A DNA stretch of 64,000 bases. Origin: Telopea speciosissima (Eukaryota > Streptophyta > Magnoliopsida > Proteales > Proteaceae). How positions within the stretch are numbered: position 1 is the stretch's first letter; each line of letters starts with the position of its first letter. The notes beneath the pieces were generated by a model that worked only from the letters and a program-made list of their open reading frames with translations, was not told where the DNA came from and made no database searches. The stretch is from assembly GCF_018873765.1 (NCBI RefSeq), contig NC_057924.1, positions 15,773,001 to 15,837,000 on the forward strand, in the 5' to 3' direction. This document shows, one piece after another, positions 1 to 11,895 of the stretch. Made by a program: the position numbers and the translations under genes.

Positions 1-865
1 AATTGTTCCCTGATGTTTCTGATTTTTCTCTCTCGGCCTTCATCCAAGGGCAGCTCCATTGGATTTCTTGGACATCTCTCTCCTCCAAATATTTCTTCCA
101 GTCTTGGACCTTGTGGAATTCTGACTTTTCCCTTTGTATTTGATAATGCATAGGCCGGAGGTGAGGACACGAAATTGGTGTGACCAATTTTAGTTTTTCC
201 ATCAACCACATTTGGAATACCGCCGGAGATCCATGAAAGAAGTCTGTACCGTATTTCTGAGACTGACTCATGGTATCAAACCCTTTGAATGTTTCTGCTA
301 AAATGGTAGGAGTGATGTCGCATCCTTCTTCAATTTGCCTCACCACTTCTGCAATTATTGGCGACATGCCTTTTCCTGGAGATGCTAACAAGTACCTCCC
401 AATCATACAGAATAAGTACGCCCACTTTCCGCGTCGGATCTGTCTTTCTTCTTCAAACCCATTGTTGTTGAAGATCTTCACAACTTTCAACGCATCCACC
501 TTGTCATAATTGAGAACTTGCTTTAACTCCTTCTTATTCATGGCAAAGAAATCTCCCAAAGTTTTGAAGAGCTGTTCTTTCTTCATAGTTGGGAGGAACA
601 GCTTTCCTCGAGGGGGTGACATCATGCAAGCTCGGAATTCTTCAATGGTCGGAGCCAGCCAGACTTTTTCGAAGCGAAACGCGTGCAATTGGGGGTTCCA
701 GCACTTCGACACTTCCCTTAGTAAATCATGATGGGGCTTGAAGCAACTGATCCTTCCCAATACTATCAGATGGTGATCCTCTAGGAGTGTAGGTTCGTCC
801 ACATTCATCCGGAGAGTCCACTGACGCAACTGTTCGTCGAGTCCTTCTTTTTTTGGTCCTCTCAT
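1..865 (-). CDS. Additional ORF downstream of integrase, partial (DUF7745-like)
   Basis: An ATG at 865-863 opens a frame that stays open for 288 codons to the window edge; an in-frame TAA lies upstream of the ATG. The product begins MRGPKKEGLDEQLRQW and contains CWNPQLHAFRF, a WLAPTIEEFRACM segment and KWAYLFCMIGRYLL. It has no RT, RNase H or integrase motifs. The W..P....FRF....PT.EE layout resembles the plant domain of unknown function DUF7745, often seen beside Ty3/gypsy polyproteins; that match is from memory. It lies about 330 bp beyond the integrase stop on the same strand, so it is probably an accessory ORF before the 3' LTR. Function unknown. It is undamaged over the visible part, unlike Gag-Pol. 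Confidence 0.75.
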   Translation of the reverse strand, partial: MRGPKKEGLDEQLRQWTLRMNVDEPTLLEDHHLIVLGRISCFKPHHDLLREVSKCWNPQLHAFRFEKVWLAPTIEEFRACMMSPPRGKLFLPTMKKEQLFKTLGDFFAMNKKELKQVLNYDKVDALKVVKIFNNNGFEEERQIRRGKWAYLFCMIGRYLLASPGKGMSPIIAEVVRQIEEGCDITPTILAETFKGFDTMSQSQKYGTDFFHGSPAVFQMWLMEKLKLVTPISCPHLRPMHYQIQREKSEFHKVQDWKKYLEERDVQEIQWSCPWMKAEREKSETSGNN

Positions 866-1195
866 GCTACCTGTATCAAGGATTGGGTTAGCATTTTGCG
901 ACACAGAATGAATAAATCTTTTGTTAATAACCAGCTCTAGATGACTTTACTCCTAAGCTAGGTCAAGGAATGGGAGGCCAAATGGCGAGATTTACCCATA
1001 TGTGCAAGGGACGCCGGCTGGTGGAATTTATGGGAGGAAACCAATACAATGCCTTCTTTTTTTTCTTCTATCTTTTCTTTCTTTTTCTCTTTTTTTTTTT
1101 TTTTTTTTTTTGAGACCGTACCTGAATACATCGAGTTGCCTACGTATCCCTTCGGAGGAATCAGGTCGAACATAGTTCAAATTGCTTCACATATC
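866..1195 (-). other. Spacer between integrase and the extra ORF, with polypurine tract
   Basis: On the plus strand 1053-1111 is almost pure T/C with a T run at 1091-1111, so on the coding (minus) strand it is a long polypurine tract. The adjoining bases 1112-1175 (TGAGACCGTACCTGAATAC and on) look like the block that follows integrase in many plant Tat elements. An open frame on the minus strand at 958-1173 is only lysine-rich translation of this tract and is not a gene. Confidence 0.6.
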
Positions 1196-2329
1196 TCAGA
1201 CAAAATACTTCTTTAGTTGGTCCATATTGACCAGACCCCGAAGATCTTCTCCGTCAAGATCAAAGAGTTGGACCGCCTGTCCTGGCAATATGGTCTTGAC
1301 TTTGTAGGGTCCACTCCAATTGGGTCAGAATTTTCCTCTTGGGTCATGGATTGGAGCTCGTTGCTCTCTAAGGATCAAATCTCCTTCTTCAATGCTCCGA
1401 GTGCGGACACCCTTATTGAATGCCCTAGCCATTCTTTGCTGATATTTCTTGAGATTGTCCATGGCCTTCATCCTGTTCTCATCCAGGAGATTGAGCTCTT
1501 CGTACCTGGCCCTTACCCATTCCCCTTCTGGCAATTGACTATCGCGTAAGACTCGAAGAGAAGGGACCTGAATTTCTACCGGCAATACGGCTTCCATCCC
1601 ATATACCAGGGAATACGGGGTAGCTCCGGTAGAGGTTCGGATGGATGTCCGATACGCCCATAAGGCTAGTGGAAGTTTCTCCGCCCAGTCGTTGTATGTA
1701 TCTGCCATCTTTTGCAATATGACCTTCATATTCTTGTTGGCTGCTTCTACTGCTCCATTAGTCTGTGGCTGGTAAGTAGTAGACTTATGCCTCTTAATGC
1801 CAAATTGGTTACAGAGTTCTTCCACTTTTTCCCTGAAATGCAGGCCTTGATCTGAAATCAACTGTTGCGATACCACGTATCTGCAGATGAGATTCTCTTT
1901 TATGAACTTTGCCGCCTTGGCAGAAGTTAGAACTGCATAAGATTGAGCCTCTACCCATTTTGTGAAATAGTCGATGGTGACTAATACGAATTGATGTCCA
2001 TTTGAAGCCTTTGGAGTTATTTTTCCAACTACATCAATTCCCCAGGTAGAAAATGGCCAAGGGGCATTTAATGAGTGCAACTCTGTCGGAGGAATATGAA
2101 TGATGTTGGCAAATATCTGGCATTTATGACATCGCCTTATGAAGGCAGCACACTCAGCTTCCATAGTGACCCAATAGTATCCCATCCTGAGAATTTTCTT
2201 GGCCAGCATCCTTGCATTCATGTGTGGTCTACATATTCCTTGATGGATTTCTTCCATAATGATTTGAGCGTGATCCTCATCTACACATAATAGTTGGATA
2301 CCATCATAAGACCTCTCATACAACAAGTT
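1196..2329 (-). pseudogene. Integrase of the Tat element, one in-frame stop
   Basis: This encodes the DNA-insertion enzyme of the retroelement. The HHCC zinc-binding region is visible near the start (H..GICRPH, then CHKCQ). The catalytic D-D-E follows: D in WGIDVVG, D in ISDQG and E in NGAVEAANK. A chromodomain-free C-terminus ends with LVNMDQLKKYFV at 1196. The TGA at 1327-1325, inside RGKF*PNWSGPY, fits CGA to TGA; beyond it the frame continues to the natural stop. The reading frame joins the preceding RNase H through a TAA at 2332-2330, so the two were one polyprotein. Confidence 0.92.
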
Positions 2330-3022
2330 TTATTGGAGGATGAATTGAGTGGCGTATTTTCGTAAATGCCTCTTCTCTCTTTCTGAAAACTCTTCAGGAT
2401 ATCTCCTTTCCTTGATGTAGTCGACCACTGGAGCATACCAAGGTCTTCCATCCTCGGTGAGCATATTGACTAGTTCTCCATATGCTGGGCAGGTCCTTCT
2501 TTCTATTAGGAAGGGCTGGATCTTGTCTCGAGTGTCACATTCTACCATGGATGCCAAAGTGGCTAGAGCATCGACGAATCGATTGCTATCCCTGGGCAGA
2601 TACTCAAAAGAAACTTCCTTGAAGCATTGCGTCAGTTGTTCCAGATAGACTTGGTAGGGCTTCAACTTCTCATCCTTAGTCTTCCACTTTCCTTGTGTTT
2701 GACAGATCACCACAGAGGAATCTCCGTAAACTTTAATTTTGTCAACTCCTACAGACAGAGCCATTTCTAACCCAATAGCACAAGCTTCATACTCTGCTAT
2801 GTTATTGGTACAATTAAATTCCAATCTAAAGGCCATTGGCAAGTAAAAGTCCTCTGGGGTTAGCAATAACACCCCTGCGCCAAATCCTTTTTCATTGGCG
2901 GCTCCATCAAAGTACAGTTGCCACCCCCTAGTTGGTCTGGCTTCTATGGAGTGTAAATCTTCATCTGGGAAGAGGTCCTCTGTTACTCGGGAGTCATCCT
3001 CTGAGGGAAATGCTGCTAGATG
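2330..3022 (-). pseudogene. Second (archaeal-type) RNase H of the Tat element
   Basis: This is the extra RNase H that Tat elements gained. All four acidic positions look present: D in YFDGAANEKG, E in YEACAIGLEMAL, D in VYGDSSVV and D in SNRFVDALAT. The open frame reaches upstream to about 3022 (LAAFPSEDDSRV). A first Met at 2872 is only an artefact, because that codon is GTG inside the domain. The upstream join to the first RNase H is frameshifted at about 3016-3024 and the downstream join to integrase has a TAA at 2332-2330. Intact catalytic residues here contrast with the degenerate first RNase H. Confidence 0.88.
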
Positions 3023-3465
3023 TCAGAGATTGCTCGCCCTTTCACAGACTTTTGACTGACATAAGTTATGTCGAATTCTGATAATAGCAACAACCACCTA
3101 GCCATCCTCCCTGTCAATGCTGGTTTTTTAAAGAGGTACTTAATTGGATCCATACGAGAGATCAACCTGACGGGATGTGACACCATGTAGTGCCTCAGGC
3201 GCTTAGTTACCCAAACCAGAGATGTACATGTCTTTTCTACTGGGGCATATCGAGTTTCATACTCGATGAATTTCCTGCTCACATAGTAGATTGCATGCTC
3301 TTCTCTATCCGCCTTGCCAACTTGGGCCATCATTGATCCGACCGTTGTTTCTCCTACTGACAAATATAGGAGCAAAGGTTCACCGAACACTGGAGGGACA
3401 AGTATAGGAGGAGAAAGTAGATACTCTTTGATTTTCATAAAGGCATCTTGACATTTCTCGTTCCA
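3016..3465 (-). pseudogene. First (Ty3/gypsy-type) RNase H domain, degenerate
   Basis: The segment runs from WNEKCQDAFMKIKEYL to VKGRAISD and is the RNase H that normally follows RT. The first catalytic Asp expected in a D-A-S motif is replaced: the sequence reads LYLSVGETTVG. Loss of this residue is typical of Tat elements, where the second RNase H takes over. The frame is continuous with RT except for a TAA at 3468-3466. It ends at a TAG at 3018-3016 that coincides with a frameshift into the second RNase H. Confidence 0.88.
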
Positions 3466-6205
3466 TTATTTTGGCTTTTTCTTCCTTAGGAGTTTGAAGA
3501 TAGGTTCACAAGTGGATGTCAATCGAGATATGAATCTGCTGATGTACTGGATGCAGCCCAAAAACCCTCGTACCTCTTTTTTTGTCCGGGGTGGTGGCAT
3601 TTCCGTGATGGCTTTTATCTTGTCAGGGTCCACTTCTATCCCTCTTTCGCTGACAAGAAAACCCAGTAATTTTCCTGCTTTGGCCCCAAACACACATTTC
3701 TGAGGGTTCAGCCTTAGCTTGTATTCTTTGATTCTTTCAAAAAACTTCCTGAGAGCTGCAAAATGGCCTTGTCGATCAATAGATTTAACTATCATATCAT
3801 CGACATATACCTCTACTTCTTTGTGTATCATGTCGTGTAGGATAGCCGTGGCCGCTCTTTGATATGTTGCCCCAGCATTTTTCAACCCAAAAGGCATTAC
3901 TTTGTAACAAAACGTGCCCCAGGGTATGGTGAAGACGATTTTCTCCCTGTCCTCCGGGCACATACTAATTTGGTTATATCCTGAGAAACCATCCATGAAG
4001 GATAGTAGAGCATGGCCTGCAGTGTTGTCTACCAAAATGTCAATGTGGGGTAACGAAAAATCATCCTTCCGGCTGACCCTGTTTAGATCACGAAAATCCA
4101 CACACATTCTGACCTTCCCATCTTTCTTAGGGACTGGGACAATATTGGACAACCATTGAGGGTACTGGGTTACTTGAAGAAACCCTGCATTCCATTGTTT
4201 GATTACTTCTTCCCTGATCTTCTCACTCCATTCCGGCCGCATCCTTCTTAACTTCTGCTTGACTGGGCGAGCCTCCGGATATGTTGGTAATTCATGTTGC
4301 ACAATCTTTGTATCGATGCCGGGCATATCCTTGTAGGACCAGGCGAAGACTTCCTCAAATTCCTTGAGGAGAGAGATCATTTGGGATGTTTCGTTATTGT
4401 TGAGAGAAGCACCAATTTTGATTATTCGAGGGCATTGATCGATCCCTATATTTATGAGGTGGGTATCCTCTCGGACGGGTTGAGCTCTTCTTTGCTCCAA
4501 TTGTTCTAACAGATTACGATGTTCTAAGACATTATCATCATCAGAAGAATAGGAAGAAGAAGAAGAAATATACTTAGAATCAGTAATTTCATTCATGATA
4601 AGGGGAAGAGTATAGACAGACCCAATGGACTGGACATTTCCACCGAACTCAGATACAGACTCAGAGACAGACTTAGACAGGACTATGCTAGAGCTGGTTA
4701 CAACTTCAGACTCATTAATATGGAAATCTTCCATCATTCTTGCCCAATTCGCTATGGATCCTTGGAGAGGTTGTATGAGAAGATGTGGTGCCGGTCCTTC
4801 TTCTTCTTCTTCAATGATCGCTGCTACTTCGAACAGTTTGCCGATCCCTTGATCCCCTGTGGCTTCCTTCTTGTTGGCTTGATCTAATTCCATGGCTATC
4901 CAGTCTACTTCGTTCTTAAAGAATATTTCAAGTCCTGGTAGATGTTTGCCCTGCTCTTGATTGAACCATGGTTCTGGATTTTCACAGTAAGGGAAGTCTT
5001 CTCCCTCTTTCACGAAGTACCCGTTCAGAGTCTTGAAATATGGCTCACCATTTGCCGTAATATTCTTCTGTCCTGTGGCTTTCTTCCTTGGGTTCTTTAG
5101 GTTAAACCCTAATCCACAACGGTTGGCATTGGCTGGTATCTCCGGGAACGCCGGTACCCCCTGTTGGTTTTTTCCCAGTCCTAATCCAGAGAAATATTTC
5201 ATCTTTCTCATAATCTTTACAGAGGCCTCGTTCCACATTGTCAGGAATTTCCCTAGACTCTGGTCTTCTTCACTTGCAGAGGTAGTACAAATGTGGCCGA
5301 TTTTAAACCCACCCAGCTGCACTTCTTGCGGGGATGAACCACCTACTTCAATGTTGGCCAAAGTGTGTACCATTTTCGGGTCTCCAAAAATGGTAATCAC
5401 TTTCTGGTCATATATGAATTTCAGCTTTTGATGAAGACTTGATGCTAGGGCTCCCGTTGAATGCAGCCATGGTCTTCCAAGCAACATATTGAAGGATGCT
5501 TGAATGTCGATGACTTGGAAGTCTATGGTAAAGCAGGCGGGTCCAATCTTGACACTGGTGGTAAGAATCCCAATTACCTCCCTTCTGGAATTGTCGTATG
5601 CCCTGATGGTTTGACTAGACGACTTCATTTTGTCTAGCGATAAACCCATGCATCTGGCTGCTTTGAGGGGCATCACATTGAGGGCGGACCCATTGTCTAT
5701 CAGAACCTGGGGGACCTGATTCTTGTTACATTCCACCATAATGTAAAGCGCCGGTTGTGATTCTTTCCTCCTGGGGTAAATCCTCTTCGAGAAAAAGAGT
5801 GACTGAATGGCATAAGTGGCCCCCACTATGTGAGATAATTCCTCAGGCCCCATTTCTATGGGCACTTGAACCTTGGTAAGAGCTTTCAAAACAGCTTCTC
5901 GGTGGGTTGGCGACGCCATTAATAATCCCCAGATTGAGATATTAGCTTGGGCTTTCTTCAATTGGTCTAATACTCGATTTTCTGGCTCCACAACCGCTGT
6001 TGATTGGCTAGACCGATATTTTTCCACTGTCAACTCTTTATTCTTGAAGTTTCGGCCACTCCTGGTTTTCACCACCCTTGACTGTCTTTCTTTAATGACC
6101 AACCGGACTGGGCAAAAGTCCCCATCTTCTTCGTCACTATCAGTGATAATAAGAGGACCCTTGGGACAAATTTGGATTTTACCTCCTTCATCGACAAGGC
6201 CACGA
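3466..6205 (-). pseudogene. Protease, G-patch and reverse transcriptase of the Tat element
   Basis: An 878-codon open block covers 6102-3466 (first codon TTG, not a true start); the same frame is open back to about 6205. Using the block's numbering, the aspartic protease signature DNGSALNVMP is at 136-145, a G-patch-like glycine segment (FSGLGLG to NRCGLGF) at 304-333, an acidic/Ser linker at 430-530 and RT from about 600. RT shows the fingers motif VPVPKKDGKVRMCVDFRDLN, the first catalytic Asp in SFMDGFSG (701-708) and YVDD at 766-769. Gag is in another frame, so a frameshift lies at about 6190-6215. A TAA at 3468-3466 cuts RT from RNase H. The enzyme core looks conserved, but the copy is not translatable as one protein. 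Confidence 0.92.
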
Positions 6206-8080
6206 TAGACTTAGGGCTTGATTTAGGATTCTGACAGGGGTTTCGCTTTCGACAGCCTCTTGGACTGTATGGGATTCTTCTGGTATCAATTGGCCAATGG
6301 CATGAAAGGCTTCCGAAGCCGCTTGGTACATCTTTCTTGCTTCCGCCAATGACTTATAGAAGCTGCGAACCTTCTTTTCTCCTTGAGAAATTAAACTTTC
6401 GGACCTCTTTTCTGGGGTTAAAATAACTGGGTGGATATTCCCTGTTGGGTCATTTACTGCTTCTCCCTCATTGACATGACACATATAGAAGTCATCATGT
6501 GCTCTTGCCTACTCACGGTATTCTTTGTTACCCTGATATGGAGACGGGGGAGGAGTCCCACATAGGTCTTGTGTCAAGGCCAAAGTTAACTTTACAGAGT
6601 TTTCCAAATGGCGAATTGCTTGAGGGAGCGCCCACTGTTCTCTAACAGGCTCCAGCTGTTGAAGCTCCTCCTGGTACTTATCATCCAAGACCGCCGTTCT
6701 CATGAGTGTTTCTTGGATTTTATCTACATCCCGGTGGATCTTGTTCACCCGGAATGATAATTCCCATGGTGCGGGTCCGCAAATGTTCTCATACTTCTCC
6801 AGACGCGTCCTTGGTTGCCAAGGTTCCTCATCCTCCGTTTCTTCTTCCCCTTCGGACACTTCAACGTTGGATTCCTCTGATGCAGATTCTTGCTCACTTT
6901 CATCTTCTTCAGATGATTGTTCTTCTTCCAACGGCTCTTCCCTTTCATCGTCGATGTCCATAGGAAAGACACCTCTGGTGGGGTCAATCTGAAATTCCCC
7001 GAGGCTGATATCATTGATCCATGCGTCCCATGTTTCACTTCTTCGGGGCGGATTTGGATAGGAGAATGAATCTGAATACAAGACCAGGTCTTCTGGAGGA
7101 GTTCCGAACAGATCACAGGCCAAAGCATTGACTAACCAAGTCATATTTTTTAGCTCATGGAGGGTTCAAGTGAGTTCATCGCTCTCATTTGGCATCACCA
7201 AGCTCTCACAACGTGTTGCGAAGTTACTACACACCAGATCTGGAAATAGAGAAGTAGCCTTGTATAGGATCTCTTGAGTATGGGTGGAAACATCGAGTAT
7301 ATCTACGACCTGGTAGAAGGCGCTCATGTTCCAACGCTCAAAATCTTCTCTGGACACCGTCCAATCGCCTCTGGGAACCTCTGGAGATGATATCTCCTCA
7401 TCATCTCTGCTTTCATACTCATCTGATGATACGGGTTGAATAAGGCTGGTAGGGTCATTATTATCATCACTTTCAATGTTATTTACCCAATCCATCGATG
7501 CTACTCCTTCGTCCTCCATCGTTGGACTTTGCTCGGCATACTCTATCCATCCCTCGTGGATATCTTGGTCGTCTTCCTCATCTGAGATGTTGTCAGTATC
7601 CTCTCCTATATGGACAAGAGAGACTTCTTTGGTCAGAGCTTGTCCAATAGCTAGTGTTGAGACTGCTTTAAGGAGCTGAGGTGTGACTCTAGTGATTTCA
7701 GTCCCTTCTTCTTCTTCAGGAACCAGTTGAGATATTTCGGATGATGAGAAACCATACTTGCATAATGGTGTCATTATCTCGAGACCCTCTAATCCATACT
7801 CCAAGAAATCCAACTTTCGAAGCCGGTTGATGGATGCTATACCTCTACCTTGGTCACATGGTTCCCCACCTGTTCGGATATTCCTGTCACAGTTGGTTCC
7901 GGCGCAATAAACACAAATTTGCATCCTTTCTGCCCGTGCTTGCCGTGACTGCTTATCTCTTCCTGAATACCACGGGATGGGCTGGATCAATATAGTAGGA
8001 TCTTGGAATGGTGTCTCTTCCTGCAGCATGTTCACTGATCCTGGAGATGACTCTGGGGAATAGGTCCCCTTCACCAGTGG
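6188..8080 (-). pseudogene. Gag-Pol linker region of the Tat element, three stops
   Basis: This is a run of in-frame open pieces (8074-7166, 7144-6509, 6484-6188) split by TGA at 7168-7166 and TAG at 6511-6509. It continues the Gag frame past a TAA at 8083-8081. The product is acidic and Ser/Glu-rich. It includes a Cys cluster, QICVYCAGTNCDRN, and repeats of the phrase NMLQE..DPT.LI also present near the Gag end. I recognise no enzyme. Such long spacers between Gag and protease are usual in Tat elements. The frame stops at 6188, where the protease frame takes over one base out of register. Confidence 0.8.
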
Positions 8081-9640
8081 TTATGAGATTTTCCATTCAG
8101 GTATCTGGTATTCCACCCATGTGGCACCTTCTGACTTTGGATGATAGAAAGGGGAATCGGGCCAATCCACTTCCTGAGACACCTCTTGTCGAATCTGTGG
8201 TTCTTTTTTCTCAAGTTTCTTGGTCAACATTGCTATATAGACGTGTGCCTTCATTAGCTTCCTCTTCCCGACTGGATGAATCAAGGTGGTAGGATCTGCT
8301 TGCTCGGCATCCTCTTGAAGCATATTTACTCCATGGTTAGGTAGAGGATTTGTGGTGACATTTGACGGCTGCTTCTTCTGAAGTTCAATTTTGCCCTCGT
8401 CAATCAAGTCCTGGATCGCATGCTTAAGAGCTAGGCATCTATCCGTATGATGGCCTTGTTGGTCGTGGTAATGACAGTATAGATTAGGCTTATACCAGGT
8501 AGGTGGATTGTTCAAATCCACAGGCTTAGGAGGAACGAAATTGATCATTCCCTGCTTCTTGAGCTGGGTGAATAACAACGAGGGTGTCATTCCTTCGAAG
8601 TTGAAATTCCTCCTGGATGCTTCAGATTCAGTTTGGATCACAAGAGGGGTGGATCCTGCAGCTACCACTTGGACTTCTGCTGCCTGGCTGCTTGTCCCTA
8701 CAGTATTTTCTCCTTTGGTTCTTGGGCTTTTCCTTACCGAATAGCTTCCTGATGCTTCACGGGTCATACCCTGATTCTGCCTTTCTTTAAAGATCTTATC
8801 TTCAATCTTCTTCCCAATTGTCATAAGAGCATCAAATGTTTTGATGTGCTGGTAGTATATCTTCTCACGGTACTCCCCATACAGATTTTCTAACAATATC
8901 TTGACCTGCTCCTCCTCAGTAGGGCGATTCCACATTTTTGCGGCCTTCTCCCTGAACCGCATGATGTAGTTTGAGAACTCTTTACTTGGTTCTTGCCTCA
9001 AGGTTTCCAATTCTCTTCGAGTAATATCCATCTCAGTGTTGTATGAATATTGCTTAGTGAAGGCTTTAACCACAGAGGCCCATGACTGGGTTTGGGTGTG
9101 ATCAAGCTGGGTTAACCACCTCAAAGCAGATCCGGCCAAAGAATACAAGAACGCCTGTCCCATTTGGTTTTTAGAAAGTCCCCATGATCTGGCAATGGTG
9201 GCAAAAATCTTGAGATGAGCCCTAGGATCTCCCGATCCATCGAACTTATCCAATTTCCATTTGAAATCTTCGGGGATTTTCCCTTCGGGAAAGAACACCA
9301 GGTCTTCTTCATCTTTTTCTTTGACTTTACCCTTGACAACCACTTCCAGGTCGGCTACTTTTTCCCTCATTTTCTTCTCCCTTTCAGTCTCAGGAGGATC
9401 CATAGGGTGGCTATCTTCCCCTTCTTCTATTGGTATGATGATTGGAGTCTTGAGGGTTGCGGGGTTAGTTTTTTGGACTTCTTGCTTTGCTGGTCCAGCT
9501 ATGGATCCGCCCCTAGATAGTTCATTGACCGACTGAACTAGTTGTGCCATGAGTTGCCGCATTTCGGCCATGTCTACTTGCAGCCTATCCACTCAATCTT
9601 CGACGTGACTTTCAGACAGGTGATCCTCCGGAGGATTCAT
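8081..9640 (-). pseudogene. Gag of the Tat element, nonsense codon 15 codons after its ATG
   Basis: The retrotransposon Gag domain is clear: FDGSGDPRAHLKIFATIA, then FLYSLAGSALRWL and F..YIMRFREKAAKMW. It is followed by a CCHC-like knuckle, YCHYHDQQGHHTDRC, and an LKHAIQDLID segment typical of plant Gag. The likely true start is ATG at 9640-9638. The frame then meets TGA at 9595-9593, directly before a GTG at 9592, so the long open frame from 9592 has no proper start. CGA to TGA would explain the stop. The frame ends at a TAA at 8083-8081, but translation continues in frame beyond it. Confidence 0.9.
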
Positions 9641-10996
9641 GTTACTCACAAGTGATATCTCAGAAGATGAACTAAAAGAATGAGAAGGAATCAGGGATCT
9701 TGAGGAGAATGGTGGGTTGGCTCGAGTCAACCTTCCGTCGCGTCAGACCCAGATGGATAAGGACAGAATCGTGCTTCTACGAAAGAGAGAAGAATACCTA
9801 GTTTAGACCCTAAGAAGGCTAAAGAAGAATTTTATTTTATTTATCTATTTTTTTTTTATGATTTTTTTTTTGGTATTTTATAACATTTGTTTCATTTTAT
9901 TATTTTATTCGACTCAAGTAATCGGAGTGGTCATTAGAGTTTCAGTAGACTCCTTCTGAGACCAGGCTTCGAATGCCGTCATTGCCCAAGCATTTTCGAA
10001 CACAACAACAAAAAATAAACAAAAGAAAGATCCTAGTTACCGGGTTATTGATGATTATGTCTGGAGTCAAGATGAGATGCCTTCTTTTTTTGTTCGAGGG
10101 ACATGTAAGGTTCCATTATATGGAAGTGGACTTCCATTTTTCTTTGAGGAACCATCGTGGGACTATGGAATTCCTTATCTTTGGTGGTATCTCATATCAA
10201 AACCAGGTTAATCGTCAAATGACCCTAAACTCGGTCTTTCTTACAGCTAACAAAGGTTAGTTTGTGTCGTACCCTAATCATATGTGGTCTATTTTCCTAC
10301 ATGATGCATGTAATGGGTAGGCTTCCATAGGACAGAACAAGGCCACCCTTGACAAAACCGATATACCTATCGCTCGTGGTCGCGAATTGTAGGCACGTGG
10401 TTCTTTTGATATACCTGGAGAATAGGTCACACAAACTCAGAGTAATCGAGCTAGTGCATTTTTTGAGTGGCAAAGCACTCCACAGCACACTAGTGAATAC
10501 CCTCGCTGGTGGTTCTAAACTCGTACAGTAAATACCAAGGGCTGTAGCTTCGCCATGAATTACCCATGACTACTCATGGGGTCCAACGACTAACTACGGG
10601 GGTAAGAGGAGTTTCCATGCAGTGTATGTGTGCAAGAAAGTGGTACAGGAAGCGGCTATCATCCGATCTCAGAGTACTTAGCATGACGTGCCTCACCTCC
10701 CCGGGGGTAAAGGCACGACAGGGAGTACCCTCGCCGTTTGATTTCACTTTGAGCACTATGCATGATGCGGTTAGTACACACAAGGGTTAGCCAGACAAAC
10801 ATATTATGGTATTTATTTATTTTTATTTTATTTTATATATATATATATATATATTCTTTTATTATCATTATTTTTTTCCTTTTTTTTCTTATAAAAGTTT
10901 AGAGAGAACATTCTATCATTTATTGATAGCACCTATTTAGAGAGTTTGACCTCGGGTGGACATTTGCCCACCACGTCCCCAGTGATAGCACCTATA
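9641..10996 (-). other. Leader between 5' LTR and Gag, with PBS-like region
   Basis: This is about 1.35 kb with no ORF I would trust. Just inside the LTR edge the minus strand reads GGTGCTATCACTGGGGACG (about 10992-10974), laid out like the primer-binding area of Tat elements (GGCGACTCCGCTGGGGAC type). The phrase GATAGCACCTAT occurs twice on the plus strand, at 10925-10936 and 10984-10995. An AT dinucleotide tract sits at about 10836-10854. No primer tRNA is assigned. Confidence 0.55.
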
Positions 10997-11848
10997 TGGC
11001 GACATAGGGTTTTGTGAGATACATGTGTGTGTGTAGGGATGTGGATAACATTGTCAATGTATGATATTGATAAATGGGGGATTGGGATTATGCATTAAAA
11101 TATGCTAATATAATGAGAAGTCGCCACCTAGGGTTAGGGCCTAGGACCCATTAAGTGTAGCCCTACCCGTGGTGAGCGGAATCGGGCTACGTGACTCTAT
11201 ATGGTCCAACCAAAGGTTCGGGTAAGGGGTTAGGTTACGAGTGTGGGAAGGTGTTAGGCACCCACCTCGCTCGGCCGAAGCCGGTCTCTCTGTGTTAGAT
11301 GCTACATAAGGACGAATGTTGTCTCTCTCTTATTACGGGGATGGGGGATATTATGAACTACATTCAGATGCTATGAATTGAACTAAAGCATAATAAACTA
11401 CATTATATATGTGAAAAATGCAGACTAAAACGGTAAAATATGAAAGGACTACATTGGATCAATAAAAATGCAATAATTATACCTGTATGGTTGTATGCCC
11501 TTGGCTCAGGGGAGATGGACGAATGGACTGACGCTGCTTCTTTCTCGGCAGAGTAATGGCTCTTTCGAGTGATTTGAAAAAGAGTAAACAGACAGAATAA
11601 TGTCTGTAACAAAGGAGTTTCGATGGTTATCCGTGCACAGACGGGATACCAAAGCCAAGGAGCCAAAGCGCTCTATACTCAGAGGGACAATCGAAGGATC
11701 TGTCCGCCACAAGAAAACTTCAAGCACTCACACACTCATGAGAGAATGAAGGGAAATGAGGGTGAAAAGGGGGGAAAAGAGGCTAGGAATCACTTGGGGA
11801 GGGTCTCTCCACCCAAAATTCCTTGGGAAATGTGGGAGGGGACCCTCC

Positions 11849-11857
11849 TATTTATAG
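11849..11857 (-). promoter_or_regulatory. TATA box of the retrotransposon LTR
   Basis: The minus strand reads CTATAAATA within CCCTCCCTATAAATAGGAGG. It lies about 40 bp downstream of the palindromic repeat cluster, as expected for the U3 core promoter. Transcription would run toward lower coordinates, into R-U5 and Gag. Confidence 0.7.
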
Positions 11858-11895
11858 GGAGGGACCCTTTCTCTCTCCTGGTCGGATAAGTCCTT

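Noticed and set aside
5033..5431. Plus-strand frames opposite Gag-Pol, such as a 132-codon one
   Set aside because: These are shadows of the minus-strand polyprotein with no independent motif.
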